From Ailurus styani (lineage: Eukaryota > Chordata > Mammalia > Carnivora > Ailuridae): 64,000 nucleotides of DNA. The notes below the pieces were generated by a model that saw only the letters and a program-made list of their open reading frames with translations, was not told the DNA's origin and made no database searches. The stretch lies in NCBI GenBank assembly GCA_002007465.1, contig LNAC01001224.1:218831-282830 (forward strand). The letters run 5' to 3'. Shown piece by piece: positions 1 through 12,305 of the stretch. The translations under genes were made by a program, and so were the position numbers. Each line of letters begins with the position of its first letter. Position 1 is the first letter of the stretch.

Positions 1-237
1 TCCCTAATGTTTGTCCTTTTACAAAGTATGCTATTTTCAGGGCTTTATATCAGTGTAAATCAAAGATCAAGTAGATTTTATAATATACTTCATCTGGTCA
101 CCAAAAAAACAAAAAATACTGGCAAATGTGTAGTAAGGTGGTTTGGAGAGAGATGTCCTCCAATGGTGTTTTTTATTTCCCCAAGGATTTCATATGAAGT
201 ATAGCACTTTAGAAGCTAAGTAAAGAAAATTATTATT
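1..237 (+). repeat. Left flank of L1 copy 1, segmentally duplicated
   Basis: Non-coding DNA that matches 42152-42413 almost base for base, apart from a short microsatellite difference (A-rich here, AAAT/CATA repeats there). Both copies lead straight into the start of an L1 element. The match therefore comes from duplication of flank plus L1 together, not from two independent insertions. No gene is visible. Confidence 0.85.
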
Positions 238-1989
238 GGGGAGGAACAAGATGGCAGAGGAGTAGGAGACCAAAATATCATCAGGTCCCAGGAGTTTAGC
301 TAGATAGTTATCAAACCATTCTGAACACCTACAAACTCAACAGGAGATAGAAGAGAAGAAGAGCAGCAATTCTAGGAACAGAAAATCGACCACTTTCCAG
401 AAGGTAGGACATGGAGAGAAGTAAATCTGAGGCAACATACTGGAGGATAGATGTGGGGGGAGGTGCTGGCTCTCAGCAAGTGGCAGCTGAGCACAAAATC
501 AGAACTTTTAGAAGTCCACTCCACTAAGGAAACTCACTCCAGAGGCTGAGTGGGTTGTGGAGCCCTCATGGGGACAGTGTGGTCTCAGGACCTGTGGAGA
601 CACAAAAAGACCTGGGATGTCTGAGTGTGGCAAAGCTCCCGAATATCAGAGCAGGGAGGCCAAATGCAGAGACAGAGCCGAGGTGTGGGCTCTCAGCTCA
701 TGGTTACCTTAAACTGTAACCCGAGGCACAGTCAGGCCACTGCTCTTCAAGCAGGGACCCACAAGTGGCAGATCTGGGTAGACTCACCTTCCCAGGAGGA
801 GCAGCACAGGAGTGCTCTGCAGGAATCTTCTAGGTTTGGAGACTCCAAACAGGGTCATGCACCAGAGATAGAAATACTTGGTCACAGGCTGGGTGAGCTC
901 AGAGTGCGGCCAGAGACCAGGGAGACAGGAAGGATTGAATGCTTTTCTCTGAGGGCACATTGAGAAGTGGGGCCCTGAGCTCTCAGATCCTACAGGTCCA
1001 GAGATTGGGAGCTGCCATTTTCATTCCCATCCTCCAACGCTGTATGGAAAGCGTTCAGGGAACAAAAGTTCCTGAGAGCAAACCCAAGCAGACTGTGTAG
1101 CCTGGCCCCTGGCAAGTGCGGTGCAATTCTGCCTCAAGGAAAGACATTTGAGAATCACTACAACAGGCCCCTCCCCCAAAGATCAGCAAGAACATCCAGC
1201 CAAGAACAAATTCACACATCAATGAGAACTGTGGAACTCCAGAGTTAGAGGGAAGCAACACATAGAATTCATGGTCCTTGTCCCGTGATCCTATAGTCTT
1301 TCAAAATTAATTTTTTCTTATTTTATTTTTTTCTTATTCTATTTTTTTTTAATTTTTCCACTTCCCAACTTTACCATTTTGAACTTTTTATCTTATCAAT
1401 ACCTTTTTTGAATCTTTTTAAATTTTCATTCTTACATTCATATTTTATTCCTTCATTGTATTTAACCTTATTTTTTGTATAAATATAGGCTTTTTCTTTA
1501 AAATTTTGGAACACAGTTTCTTCTAATACATCAAAATATACCCTAAATATAGCATATGGCTTATTTTTTTTCTTTTTTTTTCCACATGGCTATGATCTAG
1601 TCTCCACACTGATCACATTCTTTCCTCCTTTTTTTTCTTTTTTCAACCAATTTCTTATCAATTCCTTTTTTAGAATCTTTTTTAATTTTCATCATTAGTC
1701 ATATTCCATCCCTTCATCGTATTTCACCTTATTTTTGTGTATATATATATGTTTTTCTTTCTTTAAAATTTGGGAGGTAGTTTCTTCTAACAGACCCAAA
1801 TACACCCAAAATCAAGTGTGTGGTACTGTCCTATTCACCAGTATAATATATATATTTTTTTGCTTTTCCTCCCCCCTATCTTCTCCCCCCAGCTATGGGC
1901 CTCCTCTGATTTGGTTACTGTATATTTTTCTGGGATAATTGCTACCCTTTTAGTATTTTGTTCTCTCATTCTATTCTTATCTGGATAAA

Positions 1990-2885
1990 ATGACAAGGTG
2001 AAAAAACTCACCAGAAAAAAAAATAAGAACAAGAGGCAGTACTGATGGCTAGAGACCTAATCAATATAGACATTAGTAATATGTCAGAACTAGAGTTCAG
2101 AATGACTATTCTCAAGGTGCTAGCTGGGCTCAAAGTAAAAGTATGGAAGAAACTAGAGAATCCATTTCTGGAGAAATAAAAGAACTAAAATCTAACCAAG
2201 TTGAAATAAAAAAGCTATTAATGAGGTGCAATAAAAAATGGGGGCTCTTACTGGTAGGCTAAATGAGGCAATAGAGTGAATTAGTGATATAGAAGACCAA
2301 ATTATGGAGAATAAAGAAGCTAAGCAAAAGAGAGACAAACAACTACTGGACCACAAGGGGAGAATTCGAGAGATAAGTGATACCATAAGATGAAACAAGA
2401 TTAGAATAATTGGGATCCCAGAAGAGGAAGAAGGAGACAGAGAGGCAGAAGGCATATTGGAGCAAATTATAGCAGAGAATTTCCCTAATTTGGCAAAAGG
2501 AACAAGCATTAAAACCCAGGAGTCATAGAGAACCTCCCTCAATATAAATAAAAATAGGTCCACACCCCATCATCTAATAGTAAAATTTACAAGTCTCAGT
2601 GACAAAGAGGAAATCCTGAAAGCAGCTAGGGACAATAGTTCTGTAACATACAATGGAAGAAATATTAGACTGACAGCAGACCTTTCCACAGAGACCTGGC
2701 AGACCAGGAAAGACTGGCATGATATATTCAGAGCAATAAATGAGAAAAATATGCACCCAAGAATACTATATCCAACTAGGCTGTCATTGAAAATAGAGAG
2801 ATAAAGAGCTTCCAGCACAAACAAAAACTAAGAGAATTTGCAAACACCAAAGCAGCCATACAAGAAATATTGAAAGGGGTCCTCT
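1990..2885 (+). pseudogene. L1 ORF1 remnant (copy 1)
   Basis: Remnant of the L1 RNA-binding chaperone protein. Conceptual translation in several frames shows a Lys/Glu-rich coiled-coil-like part at about 2160-2400. It is followed by the conserved C-terminal RNA-binding part (KLTSLSDK-like and SVTYNGRNIR-like stretches) at about 2580-2690. Stops and frameshifts break the frame throughout, so no ORF1 protein can be made. The N-terminal boundary is approximate because the first codon cannot be fixed. Confidence 0.75.
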
Positions 2886-4324
2886 AAGCAAAGAGAGAGC
2901 CTAAAAGCAAAATACCAGAAAGGACCAGAGACAATATACAGTAAAATGGGCTAAAAGCCCCCAAAGAAAAGACACAGGGTATTAGAATGGATAAAAAAAA
3001 AAAAAACAAGACCCATTGATATGCTGTCTGCAAGAAACTCATTTTAGACCCAAAGACAACTCCAGATTTAAAGTGAGGGAGTGGAGAACAATTTACCATG
3101 CTAATGGACATCAAAAGAAAGTTGGCTTGGCAATCCTTATATCAGATAAAATAGATTTTAAACCAAAGACTGTAATAATAGATGAGGAAGGACACTATAT
3201 CATACTTAAAGGGTCTGTCCAATGAGAAGATCTAACAATTTTAAATATCTATGCCCCTAACATGGGAGCAGCCAATTATGTAAACCAAAGTAATAACAAA
3301 ATCAAAGAAACACATCAACAATAATACAATAATAGTAGGGGACTTTAACATCCCTCCCTGAAATGGACAGATCATCTAAGCAAAAATCAACAAGAAAATA
3401 AAGGCTTTAAATGAAACACTGGACCAACTGGACATCACCGATACATTTAGAACATTCCATCCCAAAGCCACAGAATACACATTCCTCTCTAGTGCACATG
3501 GAACATTCTCTAGAATAGATCACATCCTGGATCACAAATCAGGTCTCAACTGGAACCAAAAGTTTGGGATCATTCCCAGCATATTTTCAGACCACAATGC
3601 TTTGAAACTAGAACCAACCACAAGAGGAAAATTGGAAAGACCTTAAATACATGGAGGCTAAAGAGCATCCTACTCATGAATGAATGGGCCAACCAGGAAA
3701 TTAAAGAATAATTTTAAAAATTCATGGAAACAAATGAAAATGAAAACACAACTGTTCAAAATCTTTGGGACACAGCAAAGGTGGCCCTGAGACAAAAGTA
3801 TATGGTAGTACAAGAATTTCTCAAGAAACAGTAAAGGTTTCACAACCTTATTAACCCTGCACCTAAAGGAGCTGGAGAAAGAACAACAAAGAAAGCCTAA
3901 ACCCAGCAAGAGAAGAGAAATAATAAAGATCAAAGCAGAAATCAATGACATAGAAACCAAAAGAAGAGTAGAACAAATCAATGAAACTAGGAGCTGGTTC
4001 TTTAAAAGAATAAGATTGATAAACCCCTGGTCAGATTTACCAAAAAGAAAAGAGAAAGGACCCAAATTATTACAATCATGAATGAAATAGAAGAGATCAC
4101 AACCAACACCAAAGAAATACAAATAATTGTAAGAACACATTATGAGCAAATATACACCAGCAAATTTGACAATCTGGAAGAAATAAATGCATTCCTGGGA
4201 GGTATAAACTACCAAAACTGAACCAGGAAGAAATAGAAAACCTGAACAGACCCATAACCAATAAGGAGATTGAAGCAGTCATCAAAAATCTCCCAAAAAA
4301 ACAAGAGCCCAGGGCCAGACAGCT

Positions 4325-4453
4325 CACCAGGGGAATTCTACCAAACATTTAAAGAATTAATACCTATTCTTCTGAAACTGTTCCAAAANCACCAAGGGAA
4401 TTCTACCAAACATTTAAAGAATTAATACCTATTCTTCTGAAACTGTTCCAAAA
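4325..4453. other. Single N flanked by an exact 64-bp repeat (assembly join)
   Basis: Bases 4325-4388 and 4390-4453 are the same 64 bases apart from one mismatch near the start, separated only by an N at 4389. The paralogous L1 (46940-47010) has this stretch once. The pattern is what an unmerged contig overlap leaves behind, so the extra copy is probably not in the genome. Confidence 0.85.
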
Positions 4454-5156
4454 AATAGAAATGGAAGGAAAACTTCCAAACTCATTTTATGAGGCCAGCA
4501 TTACCTTGATCCCAAAACCAGACAAGGACCCCATCAAAAAGGAGAATTACAGACCAATATCCTTGGTGAACACGGATGCAAAAATTCTCACCAACATACT
4601 AGCCAATAGGATCCAACAGTACATTAAAAGGATTATTCACCATGACCAAGTGGGATTTATTCCTGGGATACAAGGTTGATTCAACATCTGCAAATCAAAC
4701 AATGTGATACAAGACATTAATAAAAGAAAGAACAAGAACCATATGATACTTTCAATAGATGCAGAAAAAGCACTTGACAAAGTATAACATTCTTTCTTGA
4801 ACAAAACGCTTCACAGTGTAGGGCTAGAGGGTACATACCTCAATATCATCAAAGCCACCTATGAAAAACCCACAACAAATATCATTTTCAATGGGGAAAA
4901 ACTGAGAGCTTTTCCCATAAGGTCAGGAACATGGCAGGGATGCCCACTATCACTGCTGCTATTTAACATAGTACTAGAAGTCCTAGCCTCAGCAAACAGA
5001 AAATGAAAAGAAATAAAATGCATCCAAATTGGCAAAGAAGAAGTCAAACTCTCACTCCTTGCAAATGAAAGAACACTTTTTGTGGAAAGCCCAAAAGAAC
5101 CCACCCCAAAATTGCTAGAATTCATACAGGAATTCAGTAAACTGTTGAGATATAAA

Positions 5157-5218
5157 ATCAGTTGCTTTTCTATACACCAATAGCACAGAAATCAGTTGCA
5201 TTTCTATACACCAACAGC
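5157..5218 (+). repeat. 34-bp tandem duplication inside L1 ORF2
   Basis: The segment 5157-5184 (ATCAGTTGC...CACCAATAGC) recurs at 5191-5218 with minor changes. The paralogous L1 near 47700 has only one copy, so the duplication arose in this copy after the segmental duplication, or is a local assembly error. Confidence 0.75.
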
Positions 5219-6178
5219 AAGACAGAGGAAAGAGATATTAAAGAGTCAGTCCCATTCACAACTGCACCCAAAACCATAAGATACCTAGGAATAAACTTAA
5301 CCAAAGACGCAAATCTATACTCAGAAAACTATAACATACTCAAGAAAGAAATTGAGGAAGACACAAAGAAATGGAAAAAATGTTCCACGCTCATGGATTG
5401 GAAAACAATTTTGTGAAAATCTCTATACTACCTAAAGAAATCTACACATTTAATGCAATCCCTATCAAAATACTATCAATTTTTTTCAAAGAAATGGAGC
5501 AAATAATCCTCAAATTTAAATGGAACCAGAAAAGACCCCGAATAGCCAGAGGAATGTTGAAAAAGAAAACCAAAGTTGGTGGCATCACAATTCCAGACTT
5601 CAAGCTCTGTAATCATCAAGACAGTATGATACTGGCACAGAAACAAACACATAGATCAGTGGAACAGAACAGAGAGCCCAGAAATGGACCCTGAACTCTA
5701 TGGTTAACTAACCTTCGACAAAGCATAAAGAATGTCCAATGGAAAAAAGTGTCTACAACAAATGCTTATGGGGAAACTGGACAGCCACATGCAAAAGAAT
5801 GAAACTGGACCTTACTTTCACCACACACAAAGATAAACTCAAAATGGATGAAAGACCTCAATGTGAGACAGGAATCCTCAAAATCCTTGAGGAGCACACA
5901 GGCAGCAACCTCTTTGACCTCAGCCACAGCAACTTCTTCCTAGAAACATCACCAAAGGCAAGGGAAGCAAGGTCAAAAATGAACTATTGGGACTTCATCA
6001 AGGTCAAAAGCTTTTGCACAGCAAAGGAAACAGTCAAGAAACCAAAAGACAACTGACAGAATGGGAGAAGATATTCACAAATGACATATAAGATAAAGGG
6101 CTAGTATCCAAAAATCTATAAGAACTTTTCAAACTCAACACCCAAAGAACAAATAATCCAATCAAGAAATGGGCAAAA

Positions 6179-6386
6179 GGGCACCTGGGTGGCTCAGTGG
6201 GTTAAAGCCTCTGCTTTTGGCTCAGGTCATGATCTCAGGGTCCTGGGATCGAGGCCCGCATCGGGCTCCCTNNNNNNNNNNNNNNNNNNNNNNNNNNNNN
6301 NNNNNNNNNNNNNNNNNNNNNNNNNNNNNNNNNNNNNNTCTCCCTCTGTGAAATAAATAAGTAAAATCTTTAAAAAAAAAAAAAAA
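6179..6386 (+). mobile_element. Can-SINE with internal 67-base gap
   Basis: tRNA-derived carnivoran SINE in sense orientation: head 'gcacctgggtggctcagtg', Pol III B-box-like region, tail 'aaataaataagtaaaatcttt' and poly(A). Bases 6272-6338 are all N, hiding the middle. It is flanked by target-site copies of AAGAAATGGGCA. The paralogous L1 has no SINE at this point (about 48700), so insertion followed the duplication. Confidence 0.92.
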
Positions 6387-7262
6387 GAAAGAAAAGAAAT
6401 GGGCAGAAGACATGAACAGATATTTCTCCAAAGAAGACATCCAAATGGCCAACAGATACATGTAAAAGTGCTCAACATCACTCAGCATCAGGGAAATACA
6501 AATCAAAACCACAATGAGATGCCACCTCGCACCAGTCAGAATGGCTAAAATTAACAAATCAGGAAATGACAGATGTTGGCGAGGATGTAGAGAAAGGGGA
6601 ACCCTCCTACACTGTTCTAGGAATGCAAGCTGGTGCAGTCACTCTGGAAAACAGTATGGAGGTTCCTCAAAAAGTTGAAATTAGAGCTACCCTACGACCC
6701 AGCAATTGAACTACTGGGTATTTACCCTAACAATACAAATGTAGTGATCTAAAGGGACACGTGTACACGAATGTTTATAGCGGCAAGTCCACAATAGCCA
6801 AACTATGGAAAGAACCTAGATGTCCATAAACAGATGAATGGATAAAGAAGATATGGTATATATATGCAATGGACTACTATGCATCCATCAATAAATTGAA
6901 ATCTTGCCATTTGCAATGATGTGGATGGAACTAGAGGGTATTATTCTAAGTGAAATAAGTCAATCAGAGAAAGACAATTATCATATGATCTCTCTGATAT
7001 GAGGAATTTGAGAGGCAGGGCAGGGGGTCTTGGGGTTAGGGAGGGGAAAATGAAAGAAGATAGGATTGGGAGGGAGACAAACCATAAGAGACTCTTAATC
7101 TTAGGAAACAAACTGATGGTTGCTGAGGGGTGTGGGGGAAGGGATACGGTGGCCTGGTTATGGACATTGGGGAGGGTATATACTATGGTGAGTGCTGTGA
7201 AATGTGTAAACCAATGATTCACAGACCTGTACCTGGGACAAATAATACATTATATCTTAACA

Positions 7263-7640
7263 AAAAAAATTTATTATCTGAGCTCTGATGCATGTTTGTC
7301 ACACTCACAGGAGAGTGTGACCCTAGGAAGGAAAACTAAACCCAGCTGATGAACTCAGAGTTATTTAAAAAGTCTCTCTCAGCAATCATTTCCAAGTCAC
7401 TAAGAGAAGAAAAAAAAAATATTACACCTAAAATAAAAATGGATGAAATTGCAACGCAGCCACTAGGAATGGGCCAGTGATGGCTACCTCCATGCCAAGT
7501 GTGAATTAAAATAAAATAACGTTTGGATGAATCTGTTACTTCATTCTCAAAGACATTCAGACAGGTAGGTACCCTCTGTGATTTTTGCACTAGCATTTTG
7601 TTCTCAAGGTGATAATAGGATCTCTAATTTAAGGTGAGTT
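7263..7640. other. Right flank of L1 copy 1, no gene seen
   Basis: Apart from the target-site copy at its start this stretch shows no coding potential and no repeat I recognise. It does not match what follows the paralogous L1 at 50226, so the right sides of the two L1 copies differ. Confidence 0.6.
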
Positions 7641-8105
7641 GTATTTTTTTGGACTTTTTTTTTTCATTTTCTTCATTTTTAATTTAAATTCAATTAATTA
7701 ACATATAATATATTATTGATTTCAGGGGTAGAGGTCACTGATTCATCAGTCCCATATAATACCCAATGATCATTACATCACATACCCTCCTTAATGTCTG
7801 TCACCCAATTTCCCCATTCCCCCACCTCCCTCTCTCCAACAACCCTCAGTATGTTTTCTACCATTGAGAGTCTCATGGTTTGTCTCCCTCTCTGGTTTCC
7901 TCTTGTTTTATAATTTTCTCTCTTCCCTCTATGATCCTCTGTTTTTTTCTTAAATCCACATATCAGTGAGATCATATGATAACTTTCTCTAATTGACTTA
8001 TTTCCTTGTCAATTGACATATTTCAGTGTCAACTGGCATAACACCCTCTAGTTCCATCCATGTCATTGCAAATGGGAATATTTTATTTTTTTATAGCTGA
8101 CTAGT

Positions 8106-8146
<41 letters not shown>

Positions 8147-8516
8147 CTCCCACCTCTTCTTCATCCATACATCTGTTGATGGATATCCGGGATCTTTCCA
8201 TAGTTTGGCTCTTGTGGATATTGCCACTATAATCATTGGGGTGCAGATGCCCCGTTGAATCACTACATTTGTATCTTTGGGGTAAATACTTAGTAGACCA
8301 ATTGCTCAGTCATAGGATAGCTTTTCTGTCAGGAGTTTTTTCATCTTATCATTTTTAGAGAATGTGGTCACTTTTCTCTTTGTAGAGTTGCAGCTATTCC
8401 TTTCTTAGATCTCCAGTTGAGTTCACAGGTGTTCAGAATGATTTGAGAGCTATCTAGCAGAATTCCTGTGACCAGATGAAACTAAGGTCTCCTACCCCTC
8501 AGCCATCGTGGACATA
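7641..8516 (-). mobile_element. Internally deleted L1: 5' UTR start joined to 3' end
   Basis: On the minus strand the element begins at about 8516 with a recognisable L1 5' UTR start: a relative of the 'gatggc...gaggagtaggagacc' opening, then 'ctgaacacctgtgaactcaa'. After roughly 120-180 bases it jumps to the 3' end of ORF2 and the 3' UTR, ending in an A/T-rich tail at about 7641-7700. All of ORF1 and most of ORF2 are absent. A (TG)n microsatellite sits inside at 8108-8144. Confidence 0.75.
8108..8144. repeat. (TG)n microsatellite
   Basis: Uninterrupted TG dinucleotide run of about 18 units inside the antisense L1, at the position where the L1 normally reads 'gtatata'. Likely length-polymorphic. 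Confidence 0.95.
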
Positions 8517-9190
8517 AGGTGTGTTACATTTAAATATGTGTATCTATTGTCACAGATTTTTATGAAGAATGACCATATGAAATCTATTAAGAAAAGCAGA
8601 CACTCCAGATATTATTAATGCAGACCAGACACAAGAAAATAATATTTCTCTTACCAACTTGTTTCACTGATTAGAAAGGTAACCTTGTCTATTTGAAGAA
8701 AAATTAGATAAAATATAATATTTAGGAAAATAAGATTTGACCTTACTTATAATTCAAGTAAGCACCATTAATCTTTATAGTGTACTTTTTTTCAGATACT
8801 TTTCTATGTATATATGTCATTTTGGACATTTTAGATCATAATATATAAGCTGATTTATATTTTGTAGTTTCCACTCAATATGATAGTGGAAGAATCTTTC
8901 CACACTATGAACTTTTCTTATAATTAACTTAAATGTCCTCCTGATATTTCATAACTATAATTCACTTAGTTAGCCATCTTTATGCAGACATTTGGATTAT
9001 GTTTACTTATTATCATAAAAAACTATAAAATAAACCTGTATGCATAATTTTTGTCCATATTTTTCATCTAGAATAGATTCCCAAGCCTAAGGAGTAATAG
9101 ACATGACCAGTTATAAAGCCCTTATTATTAAGAAGGAGCCAAACTCCTTTCCAGAAGACTTTATAGCAACACATAGACACCAAGTCTGCT
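8517..9190 (-). repeat. Ancient, L1-like interspersed repeat and AT-rich spacer
   Basis: AT-rich non-coding DNA. From about 8770 to 9180 it resembles the 3' region of an old mammalian L1 in antisense ('ttggattatgttta...cctgtatgcataattttt...agaatagattccc'), heavily decayed. No ORF of interest. The family assignment is from memory of the consensus and is tentative. Confidence 0.4.
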
Positions 9191-9196
9191 TCATAT

Positions 9197-9275
9197 TTTC
9201 TCTCTCCCTCTCTCTCTTCCTCTCCCACTGCTCATGCTCTCTAAATAAATAAATACACATATTCTTTTTAAAAAT
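9197..9275 (+). mobile_element. Truncated SINE tail
   Basis: Only the pyrimidine-rich part and tail of an older Can-SINE remain ('cactgctcatgctctctaaataaataaat'). Units C, D and E carry longer versions at the same relative position (29438, 50931, 62949), so this insertion predates the unit duplication and was truncated here. Confidence 0.7.
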
Positions 9276-12200
9276 GGGGGTGGGAGGGACAAACTGTGAG
9301 TAACAAAATTGTTAACTGTAAAAGAGAAAGCTGAAGGCACTGCTTCCCTTTCTGATTCTAGATTTCAGGAGTGTTCAGTTTGGTTTTAAAGGTAAATGTT
9401 GATTTTTTTCGAGGTGATATTGTACAGGATTTCGGCCAGCTCTTCAATATATCAGAAGCTGAGGGAGAGAAGTTTGTAGTGGAGCCTCCTTTCTATAGTG
9501 TTTCTATCATCTTCCTCTAAATGTCTTTTTTATAATGTTTGGCTCAGTGGAATTTTTCTCAACACCTACCATGAGGAAACACTGTTCTTTACTGTAAATC
9601 TCCACAATTCCTTCTCTATGCGATGGAGAACCTATATTCCCATGAACACACCATGAGGATCTTTCATCTAAATACACATGCCAAAGGAAATTGATGGATC
9701 TATGGCTCATAAATTACCCAGTCTGAGAATTCTGCCATCTGAGTCTCCGTTATCAGCCACTAATAAAAATGTCAGTCTCCCAGAGTGACATGGCACATAA
9801 CCCTGAAAACTGACAATTCCGTTCTCAGGACAACCATATTAGTTAGAACAGACACATTTTCAGAAAGACATCCATTCTCTGAACTCTGACCTATGTTTAA
9901 AACCACCCTGTATCCTGTGCCAGGCTCAACAATGTCAAAATGAACAGCAAAGCCCTATCAGAAAGCTTTCCAACTTTTCTTACCAAAATTTCATCCTAAA
10001 CTATAGCCACAGACACATGTTTCACCAAGGCACAACTGCACTTCTAAAACTGGCCTCTAATGATGTTTGTGGGTGCCAAGGGGGAGTAAGTGAAAGACAG
10101 TGGCTGAGCCTTCCAGCAAAGATTCCAACAGGACCAATTACTAATCCTCTAAGGACTTGAGAGGTCAATGCATTATTACCAAAGTGCAGGCACTTTGTCA
10201 AAGCCTATTTAAATATTTTTCTAGAGTCAATGAAGAAAGAATTATAGGATATTTAAGTAAATGACAGCAGCAAAGAGTGTACCAATGAGCTTAAGATTTC
10301 TATGGGAGACACTGCTCCCAAGCTTAGTGGGTTAAAAGGAGGGCTTAAATCAGGCATAACAAGAATTTTCTCAACACTTCCCATGCACTTGTTAGGAAAT
10401 ATAAGTTTGGCAGAAAGGATTTGAAAAACAATGTACAATCAAGTAGATCTGATGCACTTTTCATTTTATAGTCTCATACACCAGCTTTTTCTGAAGAATT
10501 TTTCCTTTTTCCCATTGATTTTAATTTAGATTGAGGATAGTTCTGAGATCTGAAAAATATAGGCATCTTGAATAAGTCTTTACACTTTCATAGGAGGCCA
10601 AGAATGTGAGTAGAAATTAAATCCCAGAGCTACTGAAGTTTCCTAACTAAAACAGCTCATTTTCTGAGTAAATTCAGCCTAGTGATGGAAACCAGAATAA
10701 ACTAAAATGACCAAGAAGACTGGAAGAGTTGTCTAGAGAGAGAATTCCAGTTTCCCACTTTAGTTCATAGTGTATGTACAGCTGTAGGGCTATGCCTTCA
10801 GGGGAAGAAATCACTGGGTACAATCAAAAAACAGTGGAACCCACAATCAACTAAATCCAGGTTGGTAATAATTAAATCTTTTTCTACAAATTTTAAGCAG
10901 ATTTAACTTATTTTACTCAAACTGTCTTGACCAAATAGTTTTCACAGCTAGATGCTGTGAAGCAAAGGTATCTTTTTCTCTAAAAATGAATTTCAACAGG
11001 ATCACATAAAATATCCATAGAAAATGTGATCTGTAATGCTGCCACACAAGATGCTGTTGAGAACTACTAAGGTCACTTTTATAACATTGTGGTTAACATG
11101 TATGTAGAAGTAGACTGATTCAATAAGTTTCTATGTGTGATTGAGATTGTTTCCCTTTTTCATGATTTCCATGTGCCACACTGAAATTAGAATTTGTAGA
11201 TTAAATCTATTAAGGATGATGAATCACATAGTTGCCACCTATAGCAGCCATGGATAGAGAAGAAATAACTAAAGACACTGACTTTTCTGGAAAACAAAAG
11301 ACATCCTTCCTCACCTTTATTGAAGATGAAAGGTCATGATACTGACTTCTGTGTCTGGAAAGTTTGAGAAAAAAATATGTAGTTATGTTTTTTTGGCAGG
11401 AATTGGAGAAAGGAGAAAAAGAGGAAGAGAAGGAATAAAAAATCCTACAGATCATTCAAAAAAAAGCATATATTCTTGTATATATTCAATTTTTCCACCA
11501 ATTAGGACTGAAAACTTCATGTTCATCTTAACTGATTAAACGTAAAGTCAAATAAAAATTTTTTATTATCTTAGATAACATTTCTTTCTCAACAGGAGTA
11601 AATTCAAGGAATCTTTATGACTCGTTTAATTCCGTTTGAAAAATTTGACTATGATTATAAATCCATTCCAGAACATCATTCTTTATGTGATGAAAGACCA
11701 ATTGCACAGAAAATTCATTTGAGAAATACTGAAGAGTTTTCAGGGAACTTTATACCACTTCCATATCTGTATCCAAAGATGTTGGGAGAGTGAGTATGTA
11801 ACAGTCATGTTCAGCCAGAGGCAACATCCATGGCAGCTGAGTGAATGCAGCTCAAAGAGCTGTTAAAAAGATAGTTCCTTGGCATTCTAAAGGGAAACAC
11901 TTCATCTGCAGCTCTCTCAGTGCGCATGTGCATTCATTTGACAGAAAGGAATCCCAACTCAAAGAACACTGCTGGTACAGAAATAGCAAGGATGGCACTT
12001 TCCTATCCGATATACAGTTGACTTTTTAAAGAATATTATGTTCCTATACCTATACGTATTCATGCTAATGGGCAAATACACTACAAAATGATTGTTATTG
12101 ATGAAATTTGTCCCAAAAACAGTGACAGAAAGCCATCTGAAAGGATTTAGAGCCAGGGTTTGGAAGTCAATCATAAGTCAACAGTCATAAGAATATGTTG

Positions 12201-12305
12201 CTTTAATTCTGGTGTTTGTGACATATTGTCACTATTCAAATTATATAAATAAGAAAACTTAACGCCTTTATATTCATTCATATAACTGTCTCCAAAGTAG
12301 TTGAG

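Larger units (their letters stand above)
2985..7010 (+). pseudogene. L1 ORF2 remnant: endonuclease and reverse transcriptase (copy 1)
   Basis: Dead copy of the L1 endonuclease/reverse-transcriptase gene. The endonuclease part starts near 2985 (ICCLQETHF). An SDH-type endonuclease motif is still readable near 3590. The fingers/palm region lies at about 4460-5010 ([18 protein letters not shown]). The catalytic FADD box has decayed to L-A-N-E near 5060. A 34-bp tandem duplication at 5157-5218, an assembly join at 4389 and a SINE at 6179 further break it. The C-terminal zinc-knuckle region (CWRGCR-like) is near 6570-6590. It ends near 7010. Confidence 0.85.
238..7262 (+). mobile_element. Near full-length, inactive carnivoran L1 (copy 1)
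   Basis: A LINE-1 in sense orientation. It opens with a typical L1 5' UTR start (GGGGAGGAACAAGATGGC), followed by a long 5' UTR to about 1990, an ORF1 remnant, an ORF2 remnant and a short 3' UTR. The 3' UTR ends in the usual carnivoran 'acagacctgtacc...aataatacattatat' and a short A-rich tail. Both ORFs carry many stops and frameshifts. The right target-site copy reads AAATTTATTATC at 7267-7278; the left copy is slightly mutated here but intact at the start of the paralogous element at 42402-42413. A Can-SINE with a sequence gap interrupts it at 6179-6386. Confidence 0.93.

Noticed and set aside
625..963. 112-codon open frame near the window start
   Set aside because: It lies inside the L1 5' UTR, and a similar frame occurs at the same place in the other L1 copy. 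GC-rich L1 leader, no protein family signal.
3670..4215. 181-codon open frame on the minus strand
   Set aside because: It is the antisense shadow of L1 ORF2; the same antisense frame recurs at 49033-49410 in the duplicated ORF2 segment. Hydrophobic by virtue of A-rich sense codons.
6200..6260. tRNA-like Pol III boxes as a tRNA gene
   Set aside because: These belong to the tRNA-derived head of a Can-SINE; no cloverleaf with an intact anticodon arm is visible in any of the copies.
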